Shown piece after piece: positions 1 through 10,284 of a stretch of 26,168 bases of DNA. A program made the position numbers and the translations under genes. How positions within the stretch are numbered: the first letter of the stretch is position 1; each line of letters begins with the position of its first letter. The DNA lies in the NCBI GenBank assembly GCA_026419775.2, contig JAOPGA020000406.1, forward strand, positions 1 through 26,168. Reading direction: 5' to 3'. Below the pieces are notes generated by a model. The model saw nothing but the letters and a program-made list of their open reading frames with translations, searched no databases and was not told the origin of the DNA. The DNA is from Acrasis kona (Eukaryota > Heterolobosea > Eutetramitea > Acrasida > Acrasidae).

Positions 1-34
1 AAACACGATCAACAACTTGAGATGGCGCCGACAT
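1..34 (-). CDS. Possible N-terminus of a gene leaving the window
   Basis: Read on the minus strand, an ATG at 34-32 opens a frame that stays open to the window edge and encodes MSAPSQVVDRV. Only eleven codons are visible, so no family can be named. The position fits a gene divergent from the dehydrogenase at 546, with about 510 bp between the two starts. It could equally be a chance ATG. Confidence 0.3.
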   Translation of the reverse strand, partial: MSAPSQVVDRV

Positions 35-545
35 CGGGGTTCCGCTTAAATACAAAATTCTTTTAAACTAGAACCAACACACTGATGTATAGCTGATTGG
101 TATTCTTGTTAGTATCAATTTTGGAAGACAATATGTTGATGGGATTGAAGAATTTAACATATACCTTTCCTTTTTCTCGTATGAACGTAAAAGTATTTCA
201 GACCATGGATCGGTTTTTAAAAACACATGATGTGGTTACATTTTTGTGATGTAATAATCGGTATTTAATTCAAGTCGATGGTGAGCGGTAGAAAGAATTC
301 ACACACAAAACAAAAACAACCTTCCAAAGACAACAATAAAGACCACAAAATGTTCAAAAGATTGCTCAAGACTCTGAATGTTAATCCATGTTTTGTTTTT
401 AATTGATTTTAAATCTTTATGCTTCCCCATGCATTATGATGTGACTGGAATATTGTGTTTGTTTCATCAAATAAGACATTTGTGATCATAGACATTTTTA
501 CTTTTACAATAAACAGACTTGTTCGTGAAGTGTTGCGGTAACAAA
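35..545. other. Intergenic, likely divergent promoter and 5' UTR
   Basis: AT-rich sequence of about 510 bp with no convincing gene. An 18-codon ATG frame at 350-406 (plus) is the only short ORF of note and has no recognisable content. The stretch probably holds the promoter and leader of the dehydrogenase, and perhaps of a divergent gene to the left. Confidence 0.5.
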
Positions 546-1436
546 ATGGTCTCGTTCAAAACAATTGTCTATGGTATTCTACTTGCTCTGTTCGCATACT
601 ATGTGTATGGACCTCCACATAAACTAGAACCTTCCGTTTTCAGGGACAGGTACGGCCCATGGTGTGTTATTGCGGGGGCGTCACAAGGTTTAGGAGAAGC
701 TTTTGCAAGGGAGATCGCCTCTCGTGGATTGAATGTTATTCTGCTCGCAAGAAGAGAAAAGGAAACAGGAGAAGTGGCGGAAAGAATTAGAAGAGATTTT
801 AACGTCGAAGCAAGGGTTGTGGTGGCAGATCTGAGTGATGGCGATTCTGTTTTACAAAAGCTAGAGCAAGCATCATCAGATGTTACAGTCGGATCAATAA
901 TTTATAATGCCGCCTGGTCCAACACAGGCTACTTCTTAGACCGCACAGAGCAAGAACTCAAAATGGCCGTTGGAGTCAACGTACAAACCCTCACTCTCCT
1001 CTCCAACCGATTCTTAAAGAAATTTAAACAAAACAAGAAAGGAGGACTACTCATTATCTCATCTGTGGCCGGTTTGTTTGGAGTCAAGCATGTATTAGCT
1101 TATTCCAGCACAAAGGCATTCCAAATTGCCTTTGCAAGAGGTTTGTGGGATGAAATGTCCGAACATAACGTCGACGTTGTGGTGAGTGTTGCTGGTGGAA
1201 TTCGCACCACAGGTCTTTCGACTGTTCTTGATGCGGAAGATTACCCTCCAGGCACACAAACACCCGAGGAAGTTGCATTAGAGTCAGTGAGCTTCATGTC
1301 AGCTAAAGGAGGACCAGTGTTGATACCAGGTTCTTTAAACAGACTTATGCAATCGTTTTTACAATTATTACCCTCTTGGGCTTCAACAAAGTTAATTGGA
1401 TACAATCTTGAAAAGAGATTGCGTAAAAAACAATAA
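546..1436 (+). CDS. Membrane-anchored short-chain dehydrogenase/reductase
   Basis: A 296-residue NAD(P)-dependent SDR oxidoreductase resembling the 17-beta-hydroxysteroid dehydrogenase 12 / 3-ketoacyl-CoA reductase branch. A hydrophobic segment at residues 5-22 should anchor it in a membrane, probably the ER. The Rossmann glycine motif is GASQGLGE (44-51), the NNAG position reads NAA (121-123), the catalytic serine lies in ISSVAG (about 172-173) and the YxxxK pair is Y186/K190. All key residues are present, so it should be active; the substrate (steroid, fatty acyl or retinoid-like) cannot be told. The frame is open upstream to 519, but the first ATG is at 546. AATAAA motifs follow the stop closely. 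It appears intronless. Confidence 0.88.
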   Translation: MVSFKTIVYGILLALFAYYVYGPPHKLEPSVFRDRYGPWCVIAGASQGLGEAFAREIASRGLNVILLARREKETGEVAERIRRDFNVEARVVVADLSDGDSVLQKLEQASSDVTVGSIIYNAAWSNTGYFLDRTEQELKMAVGVNVQTLTLLSNRFLKKFKQNKKGGLLIISSVAGLFGVKHVLAYSSTKAFQIAFARGLWDEMSEHNVDVVVSVAGGIRTTGLSTVLDAEDYPPGTQTPEEVALESVSFMSAKGGPVLIPGSLNRLMQSFLQLLPSWASTKLIGYNLEKRLRKKQ

Positions 1437-1661
1437 AAGTGTTGAATAAATGGTCAAATTACATTTGCAATTGATTTGAAGTGATGTTAACTTTGTCATA
1501 TATTCTGGTTTTGGTATCCTTTGCAATCTAGCAGTTGCTTGCGAAGAATCTAGAGGTTGGGATTATGATGAAATGACTTATTAGGCTCTCGGGATAACGA
1601 TAGCCCCACACCAATTTAAGACCACTGTTTTTTGTAACCATCAAGACAATTGACAATATAT

Positions 1662-4125
1662 ATGATGCTCAAGCTTCCATACAATGTCAGGAAGAAGAAT
1701 GCAACATTGATATTCAGCATTAAAGCAGCTGTTGCATTGCTTACGATATTGTGTGTAGGTCTTTATGCATCTTATTTTGGTCGGACGAGTCACGTCATCA
1801 AACATAGTAGAGGATTTTCCACTTTTCAAAACATGGATATAATAAACAATACGTTAAATGGGAACAGTACATTGGATACAAATAGTACAGAAACAGAGGT
1901 TAAATATTGCCCAATTTCGGAAATACCTTGGCCTGATCGATGTGCCTATTCACTGAATGACTCAAACTGTAATTACTATGTTACTCTACAATACTGTAGT
2001 TTTGGAGAATCACTTCAGCCGTTGTTTTACATTTTAATGGTAGGGCAATCGTTTAAAATTAAAATTAACATCGAATTAGATCCCTTTTCTATTAGTATTG
2101 ATGTACTCTGTTGGCACCATAGCAGATAGGTAAGCTCAAAGACTTTTCAAAGTTTGATTAATCTTATAGCTTCTTGGTACCTGCACTACTTAAACTATCT
2201 GACGCATTGCGTATGCCTCCCAGTCTGGCAGGAGTTACTCTGTTAGCACTTGGAAATGGAGCGCCAGATATATCGACCATCCTAATCGGAGTGTTCACAC
2301 ACAAATTGGATTTTGCACTTGGTGACCCAATAGGAGGTGGTCTTTTCGATTCAATGTTTGTTTTGGGTGTGATTTGTTTTGCTGTACCTGATGCAAGAGT
2401 ATCTCAGCTACCTTTTGTACGTGACGTTATATTCTATTTAGTGTCAGTTTGTTACATCTTTTACATTTTCTTGGACGGTCATGTTACCATTTATGAAGGA
2501 GTTATTTGCATTGTTTTGTACATTATATACGTTTTGATTGTAGTCATAGGACGCATCATCAATGTAAAAGTTGTTCAAAAGCACAAGCAAAGGAAAAAAG
2601 AAAAGATGGAAAAAATTAAAAGCATCACCAATGAAAATGAAGAAGGCAGTCAAACTGAAGTCACCATACCAAAAGTTGGTAAAGACGATGAACCAGAGGC
2701 TGAGACTGGGGATGCCACACACAATAACGAAGAGGACACAATCTCCATGCAAGATGTAATCACTGAGGTAGAAATTGAACTAGACGTTCAAACTGAAGCC
2801 GACACCAAAAGCACCGCTCCTCTTGACGTACCTAAAATTACCATAGAGGAAGTAATAACAGAACCTTTAACAGAAGATCAATTAGATAAAATGCAGCAGA
2901 AGGAAGATTGGACGTCGGGTTATACTGTTCAGAGGCGCCTTTCACAGGATTTGAAATCCAGAAGCTTGGAACAGAGGAAATACGAACTGGACCAACTTTC
3001 AAAATCATTCGACGAAACAAAAGCCAAAAAAATGTTTGACCGGCGGAAGTCGACTGGTAGTGATATGATGCCTTCAAACTCCGTTGCACCAACAAATCCT
3101 GAGAACATTGATCCCAGTCTTCACATTCCACCAATGACCCAGCATGATGACCAACCTACAATTGAGGTAGATCAAAGTTCAATAAAAGTTGATCCGGAAG
3201 AGCCACCAAAAAATATAATATTAAGGTTATTGTTCATGTTTGTCAATCTAATAGGATGGAAGTCAATGAAATGGTACGAAAAGATTTTATTTGTTACATT
3301 GTCTTGGTTTCCCAACTTGTTGCAGAATTTGACCATTCCTAAAGTAGATGACCAGGATTGGAACAGAGTGTACATTTTATGTATTCCCATCTTTTCACCA
3401 ATGATTGTTCTATATGCGGCCGGTTATCAAAGTAAGTTTTTTCATCCGAAGAATGACTAATTAATGTCTAGACTTTATTTTGATGCTTGGTGGTGTTTTT
3501 CCATTGGCAGTATTATTGCTTTTGGTCGGGTGCTGTTGTTCCATTTTGTTGTTTTTCATTGTGCGACCTCATCCTGAGAAGCCTCCAAAGTGGTTTGTTC
3601 CGATACTTGTTATATATACATTTATCATGTGTGTTATTTGGTTATACATTGTGGTGTCAGAAATCCAAAACTTGCTTCAAGCAATAGGACTGTCCTGGGG
3701 AATTAGTGAAGCCATCCTTGCGATTACCATCTTGGCATGGAGTAATTCCATCGGTGAATTTGGCTGCGAACGTGTCTGTGGCGAGACGTGGATACACTTC
3801 AATGGGTGTCGGAGCCTGTTACGGAGGTCCAATGTTAAATTTATTGGTTGGTCTCGGTTTGGCTTTTACTTTTAACGAGAGGCAACTTTTAGATTTGTGT
3901 TTCCCAATACCGGCGAACGCTGTTGTTGCTGTGGCTTTTATATTTTTGATTGTAAACTTATTGATCACTGTGGTAGTGATTCCTTCGTGCAGGTTCAGGT
4001 TGAAGAGATTGTTTGGAATTGTCTTGATAGCTAATTACGTTATATTCGTAGTATTTGCGGTATTGACTGCTTTCTTAACTCCATTGAAGAATGCATTCAC
4101 TTGGAACGTTGGAAGAGGATGTTAA
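1662..4125 (+). CDS. NCLX/CCX-type cation-calcium exchanger, one surplus base
   Basis: A sodium(or cation)/calcium exchanger of the CaCA superfamily, closest by eye to NCLX (SLC8B1) and plant CCX proteins. Exons: 1662-2039, 2080-2129, 2170-3431 and 3472-4125, with three 40-nt introns. The model gives about 780 residues. Both alpha repeats are clear: ALGNGAPD (about 169-176) and GISEAILAITILAWSNSIG (about 640-658). A hydrophobic N-terminal anchor and a cysteine-containing loop precede the first repeat; a hydrophilic, acidic, probably cytosolic loop of about 230 residues separates the two halves. Exon 4 reads in one frame up to about 3755 and then continues correctly one base out of frame, so GGTGAATTTG near 3754-3761 carries an extra base relative to the conserved G-D-L reading. 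Sequencing error or a true lesion is equally possible. Start is ATG 1662, or 1665. It acts in calcium export from cytosol or organelle. Confidence 0.85.
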
Positions 4126-4132
4126 TGTATAT

Positions 4133-4163
4133 AATAAATTTAAATATTGAAGAACAATTTATT
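4133..4163. terminator. Shared convergent poly(A) region, exchanger/SPO11
   Basis: AATAAA lies on the plus strand at 4133-4138, a few bases after the exchanger stop. AATAAA on the minus strand (4163-4158) overlaps the SPO11 stop codon. The two stops are only 33 bp apart, so the two transcripts almost certainly overlap at their 3' ends. Confidence 0.6.
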
Positions 4164-5193
4164 GGTACTTTGGGATTTTTGAAGGAATAAACACATTAGA
4201 CACGTAATCTACGGATATCGAGCTTAATGCTTGTATCTCTGCCTTGTACCCATACAAAGTAATTTGCTCCAGTTCTAAACGCAACCAACTCATGTCTGGA
4301 CTTTTGCTTGTAGATAAGAGAGAGTTTGCTTTTTTCAAATCCTGATCGCTGAGCTTGACGAGAACCTTTAAAGACAAATTTAATCTAATTAAATCACTCA
4401 ATGAAAGTCCTATCCATTTGATCCTTTTATTTCTCGAATCTTTATCTAAAGTTAGTTCTTTATACATTGAAAGAGACTGAGAGCCATTAATGTAAACATT
4501 AGCAATTTCTAATCCATGAGGGTCTGCATCAACAAACACATATGCTAAAAGTTGAGGAATATCCTGTAACAGCTTAACAATCAAACTTCTTGTTGCAACG
4601 TCTGGATAACCTCTACCAGAGATCAAAATACAGTTTCTGTTCTTTTCACAAAATCCATCCTGCAGCATCCTTGTCAGCACAGCGTCCTTTTCAACAATAA
4701 TTAGACATGTGGCAGTACTCTTGATGTGCTCAATTTTCTCAACAAAAGGAAAGATGGGTCTTCCAATTTTAGAATAACTGTTACAATCTACCACAACACC
4801 ATCTTCAATCCAGGTAACATTACCAGATATAACACCCTTACTGGAAGCAACAACATGAAGATCGTTTCTTTTTACATTAAATTTAAAAGCCAAATCATCA
4901 ACGATGGTGTCAACACATCTTTGACTACCAAACAATCTTGTATGATTATAATACAAATCTCTCTTCGTAGTATGCATATCGTTATAAATCAACTCATCCA
5001 TGTACTTGATCACAGTCACCGTACAAGCCAACTTTTTGACGCTCTTTGAATCATCAAATCTAACCACACGATCACCACCCACTTGATCATCACCTCTAAT
5101 CGGCAAACGAATCCAAGGACACTCGTCGCTACCAAACATTTGCTTGACCATATCCAACACAACACCCTGCAACAAGTCATTACAACGAGTCAT
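4159..5193 (-). CDS. SPO11: SPO11 / topoisomerase VI A-like meiotic DSB protein
   Basis: A 344-residue Spo11, which makes the DNA double-strand breaks that start meiotic recombination by covalent attack of a tyrosine. The winged-helix catalytic motif TTKRDLYYNHTRLFG has its tyrosine pair at 81-82, the second being the expected nucleophile. The Toprim metal-binding residues are E168 (IVEKDA) and D222/D224 (VDADPHG). The closing motif KAEIQALSSISVDYVSNVF is also conserved. Length is usual for the family, all active-site residues are present and there is no intron. The ATG at 5193 lies 17 bp from the stop of the upstream same-strand RabGAP gene, leaving almost no room for a separate promoter. 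The gene implies a sexual or parasexual cycle. TOP6A is less likely given the eukaryotic SPO11 signatures. Confidence 0.93.
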   Translation of the reverse strand: MTRCNDLLQGVVLDMVKQMFGSDECPWIRLPIRGDDQVGGDRVVRFDDSKSVKKLACTVTVIKYMDELIYNDMHTTKRDLYYNHTRLFGSQRCVDTIVDDLAFKFNVKRNDLHVVASSKGVISGNVTWIEDGVVVDCNSYSKIGRPIFPFVEKIEHIKSTATCLIIVEKDAVLTRMLQDGFCEKNRNCILISGRGYPDVATRSLIVKLLQDIPQLLAYVFVDADPHGLEIANVYINGSQSLSMYKELTLDKDSRNKRIKWIGLSLSDLIRLNLSLKVLVKLSDQDLKKANSLLSTSKSPDMSWLRLELEQITLYGYKAEIQALSSISVDYVSNVFIPSKIPKYQ

Positions 5194-5210
5194 TATTTTT
5201 TGTAATAAAA

Positions 5211-7707
5211 CTACACTTTATTTTCATGTTTCGACTTTAACTTGTCCATCTTCTTTTTATAAACAACAAGCTGCAACTCTGCATTATGCAACACCTCCAT
5301 CACGTCCATCTTACAGCTCAAATCAATACAATATTTCAAAATGTCATCGAATCCAAATTGATTATCGATCACATGCTGTTTGTGCATATTAAGGATCGAA
5401 TAACACAAGAACAAATGAAAGTTACTTCCCATATACATGCTCCAAATGCTCTCCCACAACCTCATCGTATCGCTGAACGAAAACTCCCTCTTGAATTGAA
5501 CCAACACCCATCGGAAACAAAAAAAGAAATTGGTCGAATCGTGATCGTAAAGGTAATGGTACAAATCTCGATCCATCCATTTCACGAGCTTACACAACGC
5601 CTGCAATTGCTTTTCCATTCCGTCGCTATTGATTTGGAAGTTCTTCTCCATTGTTTCCATCAAACTAGCAAAACACCAAAAAGCGTCGACTTCGTCCTCC
5701 ATTACAACCAAAATGGGACTTGCCAAATCTCCCATGCCCTGGCAATATCCAAGGTCGAAATTATAAAAGGAATAAGTCACCAGGATGTCGTACAGTCGCT
5801 TCAAGTAGATGCTGCTCTCGTCTTTGAAGTAGGGATGCGTTCTGTCGGTCCTGACCACGTCCTTTTCCACTCTTCCTTGTCGCTCTCTGTATAAACTGAA
5901 TCTTGATTCTTGTTTGGGAGTGATGGTTGTCCATTGGGATTTGTATTTTTCGTATTCGATTTTTTTTTGTGAATCCAATTCTTGTCTTTCGGACGTGGTC
6001 GAGTCGAAATTGTAATATCCGAGCAAAAACTTCCAAACTTGTTTTCTGATTTCTTGACTGATTCCTCCGTAGAAGATGATTCTGCGTAGTAGCGGAACGT
6101 TCTTGATGCGACCGGATGAATCGAACATTTGATTCCACTCAGATGGTGTCAAAGGTTGGTCGTTGCTTCGTTGTGGATTGATTTCGGAATCATCTTGTAA
6201 AACGTCGTTCGTTAGGTCGCTCTTGATTAGATCTAATTCTTCTTCTTGTAATCGTTGTTGTTGTTCCTTTTCGCGAATGGACTCCAACGATTCTACAATT
6301 TCGAATCCTTCGTCTTCATTGTTGGTGACGGATGAAGATGATGCATTTGATTGTTGAGTTTTTTCGGAAGAGGTTGAAAGTTGTGACGATGGTGGTGTGC
6401 TCTTGAAACTTGGCGCTCTTCTTCTAAAGAATCCACCTACGGTGTCCTTTGTTTGATTTGTGGATGCTGCTGTTGCTGCCGATGTGGCATTGTTGGTCTT
6501 TTCTGAGCTCATGTAATTCATGTTGATTTTTGCTTGATTGGTTGTTGGTCCGATGGAGGCTGATGATGTTGATGATGTGCTTGGTGCATCAATGTTTCCA
6601 AAAATGTTGTTCTTGATCTCTTTGGCGCTCTTGAATATTTTGGATCCTGTTTCTAGTATTTGCCATGAAAACTCTCTCTTGGTCTTGTACATGTCATCAA
6701 AGTATTCGTCAAAGTTGAATTCAGCAAGACTCTTTTTGAGTGGTTCTGACTCTCTAGAAATTAATAAAATGTTTTCGTCGTCTTTTGATTTTGTGATGCG
6801 AACGTGTTGATGAAGTTCTCTAAAGAATTCTTGCATGCCTCCATCTCTAAAGTAAAGTGGTGGATGGGCCACTCCATTCTTCAAAGTAACGATAACGTAA
6901 GAATAACCCATGTTTTGAATGTGTTTCTTGAAGAAACCAATATCGGAGACTGGAACTAGTATCGCATACAGGTCTTGAGGGTTTTGTTCCTTTTGTTGTG
7001 TTTCCAGGTGCTCCTTAAGTGATTTGTGGTGCATGGGCGATAAAGAGTTGATGATGGCAGATGAAGAAGATCGTGAGACTGCTGCACTCACATAGTCATC
7101 TGGCGAAGTAACTTTGATGGATTCTACGGTTGGAACCTCTGCGGTGGTGCTTCCTGCTACCCCACTACCAGCCAATAAAAACTCATCGATGGGTGGTAGA
7201 TCGCTCACGCTCCTACTTTTTTGGTGCCGAGCTTGGGCAGCGTCGCTTGGGGATGTAATGACGGGGCTTAATAATGTATTTGGAGACAAAAAGTTTTTTG
7301 CAGTTACAATCTCACCATTTTCTTTTGTGTGTGCAACCAGACTATCGTTTACCGTCGAGAGCAAACTGTACGGAATCCATACAAAATAGATTTTAACGTC
7401 TTCGTTATGCTTAGGGTCATGCTCTGTGTATCTTGGCGAAGATTTACTAATTTGCTCCTCGACAAGGAAAAATGCAACCGGCAATATTATCTGTTCTTTT
7501 CAATGTTGGAATGGGCGGTATGCTCGAGTTTGATGTTTGTGGCTCTGGCTGTTTAACTGCGGGATGAACATAAACACTATCTCTCCTGTAGATTAGTTTG
7601 AACTTGTTGGAGCCATGCGGATCTGCGAGTAAGTCATGAAATGTTACTGTTGGTGGTATGGAGGGTTCTACCGTCATTCTCGTGGCTGTCTGAGTCATAT
7701 TGCTCAT
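5211..7707 (-). CDS. TBC1D15/17 (Gyp7)-type Rab GTPase-activating protein
   Basis: A RabGAP of about 810 residues. The N-terminal part (to about 6700) matches the Rab-binding domain (DUF3548) of TBC1D15/17. A long Ser/Thr/Asn-rich linker follows, and then a full TBC domain (about 6110-5270). The arginine finger is in VEKDVVRTDRTHPYF and the glutamine finger in LGYCQGMGDL, so catalysis should be intact. FEIV preceded by acidic residues (6305-6294) resembles the LC3-interacting motif of TBC1D15, implying a role in mitophagy or endolysosomal Rab7 control (inference). The N-terminus needs either a 67-nt intron (7491-7557, weak donor GTTAAA) joining 7558-7707 to 5211-7490, or one surplus base near the A-run at 7495-7500. 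ATG 7707 is preferred over 7839, whose extra 44 residues look like leader. Confidence 0.85.
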
Positions 7708-8041
7708 TCGAAAAGAACCTTTTGAAAAATTTGGTTGACAGCTAAAAATAAACAATATAAACATAGTATAAATCTTCTCTTGAGAAAATAAAAGAGCGAG
7801 CAACATGGCATCGCATGATTGGAGGTGAAATCGGTTCATGGTATGCTGTCAATAAGCAGAACATGAAATGCTTTATTTATACTGAATTACAAACAATTGA
7901 TAAAAGATTGTTATTTATAATCGAATCTTAGATCTTGCCCATATGTCTACGTTATACAAAATTAGAACCTACTATAATCACGTTTGGAGATTGCTATAAG
8001 ATGCAGAAGAAACATTAAAGTATCAAAAAATATTAATTTAA

Positions 8042-9433
8042 TTAAGTCCAAATAAGACGCTGGTTGAAAATCAAAGCAAGCTGAACTAGATCGTGATTGA
8101 TGTAGTCGAAAACCAAGACACCTTTCCAAATCTGTTTATTGACCAAACTCAACTCTGGAAGTCTTTCAAGAGCCCAAGGGTTAATACGTTGAGAAAACCA
8201 TTCGGCATACAATCCCATTCCAACATTAATACCACTAAAGAAATTAATCCACAAGAGATTTTCGTTGGGTTGCGTTACAGCCTTAGTCATCAATGCGTCA
8301 ATTGCATTCTTCTTGGTATTGGGATCAGTGTGGTAGTAATCTTGCACCCTGCACGTATTTATGTCAAACGAGTAGCTGACATTATCTTCGAATGCATGGC
8401 AATTTAGCCCATGGTTACTAGCGTATCCAAACCTCCTCATTAGCACAACTTTTCCTCTTACATCCTTGAGTTTTGGGATCTGCTGACCAATATAGAAGCG
8501 ATGTCCCATATTGAGGTTACTCAAGTATTCATCAAATGTTTGATAGAATTCACGAGAGACGCTGTAGTCATCATGCTCTTTCTTTAGAGACATGATGATT
8601 GTTTCTTGACTGTTGCCTGGAGTGTTGTAGAACGTTTGAATCATATTCAAAACTTCTGCGAAGGTGAATCCAACATAGTCGCCTCCGTGATGAATGCGGA
8701 AGGTATTTTCATAGTGCCTTGCTCTCACGTCAAAAAATCGTACTCCTAACTGTAGTTGCTGCAACATTGTTAGGTCTTGGCATCTAGGAGGACCGCTTAG
8801 AGGTGATGTCAAAGAATCATGTGTACCGGGGACACTAAGACTGGAGAGTAGAGTTTCGCCGTCCAAGATTGATGTCCACGCGCTTGGGAAGTTGTAACGA
8901 ATATAGAAGGTGTTCTTTGAGTCTTTGGTGATTTGCGTCAATGCAAAACGTTGAGATCCTTGTGGAGGACCATATGTTGTACGTAATAAAGTTTGTCTGG
9001 CATCGTATTGATCATTACGGAAGTAAATAACATCTCCATTGGAGTAGGTAATAGTCAGCCAAAAAGCAGCTTGGTTGTAATCTGAGTTGATGGCCAGTGT
9101 TGCCTTCAAAGTATTTCCTGGATTGATGTACTTTCCGTGGAAGCCTGCAAAGGGAGTCTGTGATCCAATCCATTGGTTGTTGTTCTCTTGAACTACATCA
9201 ATTCGATTGATAGTGTATGGAGAGAAGTTAACAATAGCCAGTTCAGTGGTGTGAGTGCCCATTAGTGCACGCAGAGCCAACCTGGGATTTCTACCATGTA
9301 CTTCAGTGTCTCGACTCCAACTTGAATTTCTTGGTATGTAGACGGTGAAGTTGCCACTAAACTCTTGGGCTGCACTGGAACCAGCGATGACTAAAGTGCT
9401 AATTAGTACCAATAAGAGCAGTGCTTTGTTCAT
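8042..9433 (-). CDS. Secreted phosphatidylinositol-specific phospholipase C, bacterial type
   Basis: A 463-residue PI-PLC (X-domain fold, single-domain bacterial type) expected to cleave phosphatidylinositol or GPI anchors outside the cell. A signal peptide occupies residues 1 to about 22. Residues about 24-180 form a beta-rich, unassigned domain containing LAIVNFSPYTINRI and later YSNGDVIYF; its spacing recalls small beta-sandwich lectin or aegerolysin-like folds, but that is a guess. The catalytic part runs from about 185 to the end: SVPGTHDS (H205, D206), FFDVRAR (D235, R237), FRIHHGG (H248/H249) and ETIIMSLKKE. These match Bacillus/Listeria PI-PLC rather than eukaryotic PLC-delta; no Y, C2 or PH domain exists. 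Intronless. Acquisition from bacteria is plausible. Confidence 0.88.
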   Translation of the reverse strand: MNKALLLLVLISTLVIAGSSAAQEFSGNFTVYIPRNSSWSRDTEVHGRNPRLALRALMGTHTTELAIVNFSPYTINRIDVVQENNNQWIGSQTPFAGFHGKYINPGNTLKATLAINSDYNQAAFWLTITYSNGDVIYFRNDQYDARQTLLRTTYGPPQGSQRFALTQITKDSKNTFYIRYNFPSAWTSILDGETLLSSLSVPGTHDSLTSPLSGPPRCQDLTMLQQLQLGVRFFDVRARHYENTFRIHHGGDYVGFTFAEVLNMIQTFYNTPGNSQETIIMSLKKEHDDYSVSREFYQTFDEYLSNLNMGHRFYIGQQIPKLKDVRGKVVLMRRFGYASNHGLNCHAFEDNVSYSFDINTCRVQDYYHTDPNTKKNAIDALMTKAVTQPNENLLWINFFSGINVGMGLYAEWFSQRINPWALERLPELSLVNKQIWKGVLVFDYINHDLVQLALIFNQRLIWT

Positions 9434-10284
9434 GTTTTGTAGATAATTGATTGTGAGGACGATTGGGAGTTTGTTTTATATGTAGTCCCTGACACTTTCA
9501 AGATATTCCCTCTTCTAGTTAACTTTCGACTTTTATAGATCAGATCTATTCGGATGATTTCTTGTTCAGAGAGGAGTTTTTTCAAATTAATATAAAAGGT
9601 TATCTGCCCTTTTTAATTTGTAATTTCCACACATTTCGTACTTTTGGGATGGTAGTGGGAATAATAAGGAGTGTGAAAAATTTGGCTTCAAGCACATCAG
9701 CAAGTTGTAAAAGACATCATCCATTTTCTTCAAAAAAATTGGATAGTGTGCACGTTGTACTTATTATAGCAAATAGTTGACTTGTTGAATACCCTATATA
9801 ATGTGACTCGTTGTGATTTTGTCACATATAATCAAATCACGACGGGTTAGTGCAATTGTCCTGGTGAGTTCAAATGGTTGTTCAAAATGAAGAAATACAC
9901 TTGAAAACCTTTGCGTCCTTCCGTGCCGCTCGGACGGAATTTATGTCGCACAGTCTCGCTGTGGTTAAAGCGTTGTGATAAAACTGGTATGCTCTACATT
10001 TCTTGTTAATTGGATGTCTTATTTGCTGATGCAAAAATTAACACAATCGCACCGAAAACTTGATAGGAGTGTATGGCACCCATATTAAAAGACACTTTAC
10101 AGTTGACCTAAATTGACTGTAATCAACTTTTGTAAAGGCAACAACTAATATCTTGCAATATGATTACACGAAACTCCTTATTGCTCGTACAAAGAAATAC
10201 AAACAATTGGATTTCGTTATGTCCTCTCTAATTTGAACAAGAAGTTGAAGTACACTAAAAATTACTGAACACTTTCACTGACTT
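9434..10284. other. Intergenic region with several potential RNA hairpins
   Basis: No convincing protein gene; the 72-codon frame at 9562-9780 starts at TTG and has no recognisable content. Structure is concentrated at 9801-9980. There, 9806-9819 can pair with 9834-9847 (14 pairs, two of them G-U); 9801-9807 pairs with 9821-9827; 9919-9924 with 9934-9939; and 9949-9953 with 9959-9963. The segment 9911-9975 is richer in G+C than its flanks. A small structured RNA is possible; no tRNA, snRNA or snoRNA signature was found. Confidence 0.4.
9469..9480 (-). promoter_or_regulatory. TATA-like box of the PI-PLC gene
   Basis: On the minus strand this reads TATAAAACAAAC, about 40-47 nt before the PI-PLC start codon. 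The position fits a core promoter with a short leader. It is one of few clear TATA-like boxes near a start in the window. Confidence 0.35.

Noticed and set aside
1564-1600. Possible C/D-box snoRNA (ATGATGA at about 1566)
   Set aside because: No matching CTGA D box or terminal stem nearby.
5286-5894. 202-codon plus-strand frame
   Set aside because: It lies antisense to the TBC domain, whose conserved motifs are on the minus strand.
9562-9780. 72-codon plus-strand frame in the PI-PLC/phosphoketolase gap
   Set aside because: It starts at TTG, has no upstream exon signal and no recognisable content.
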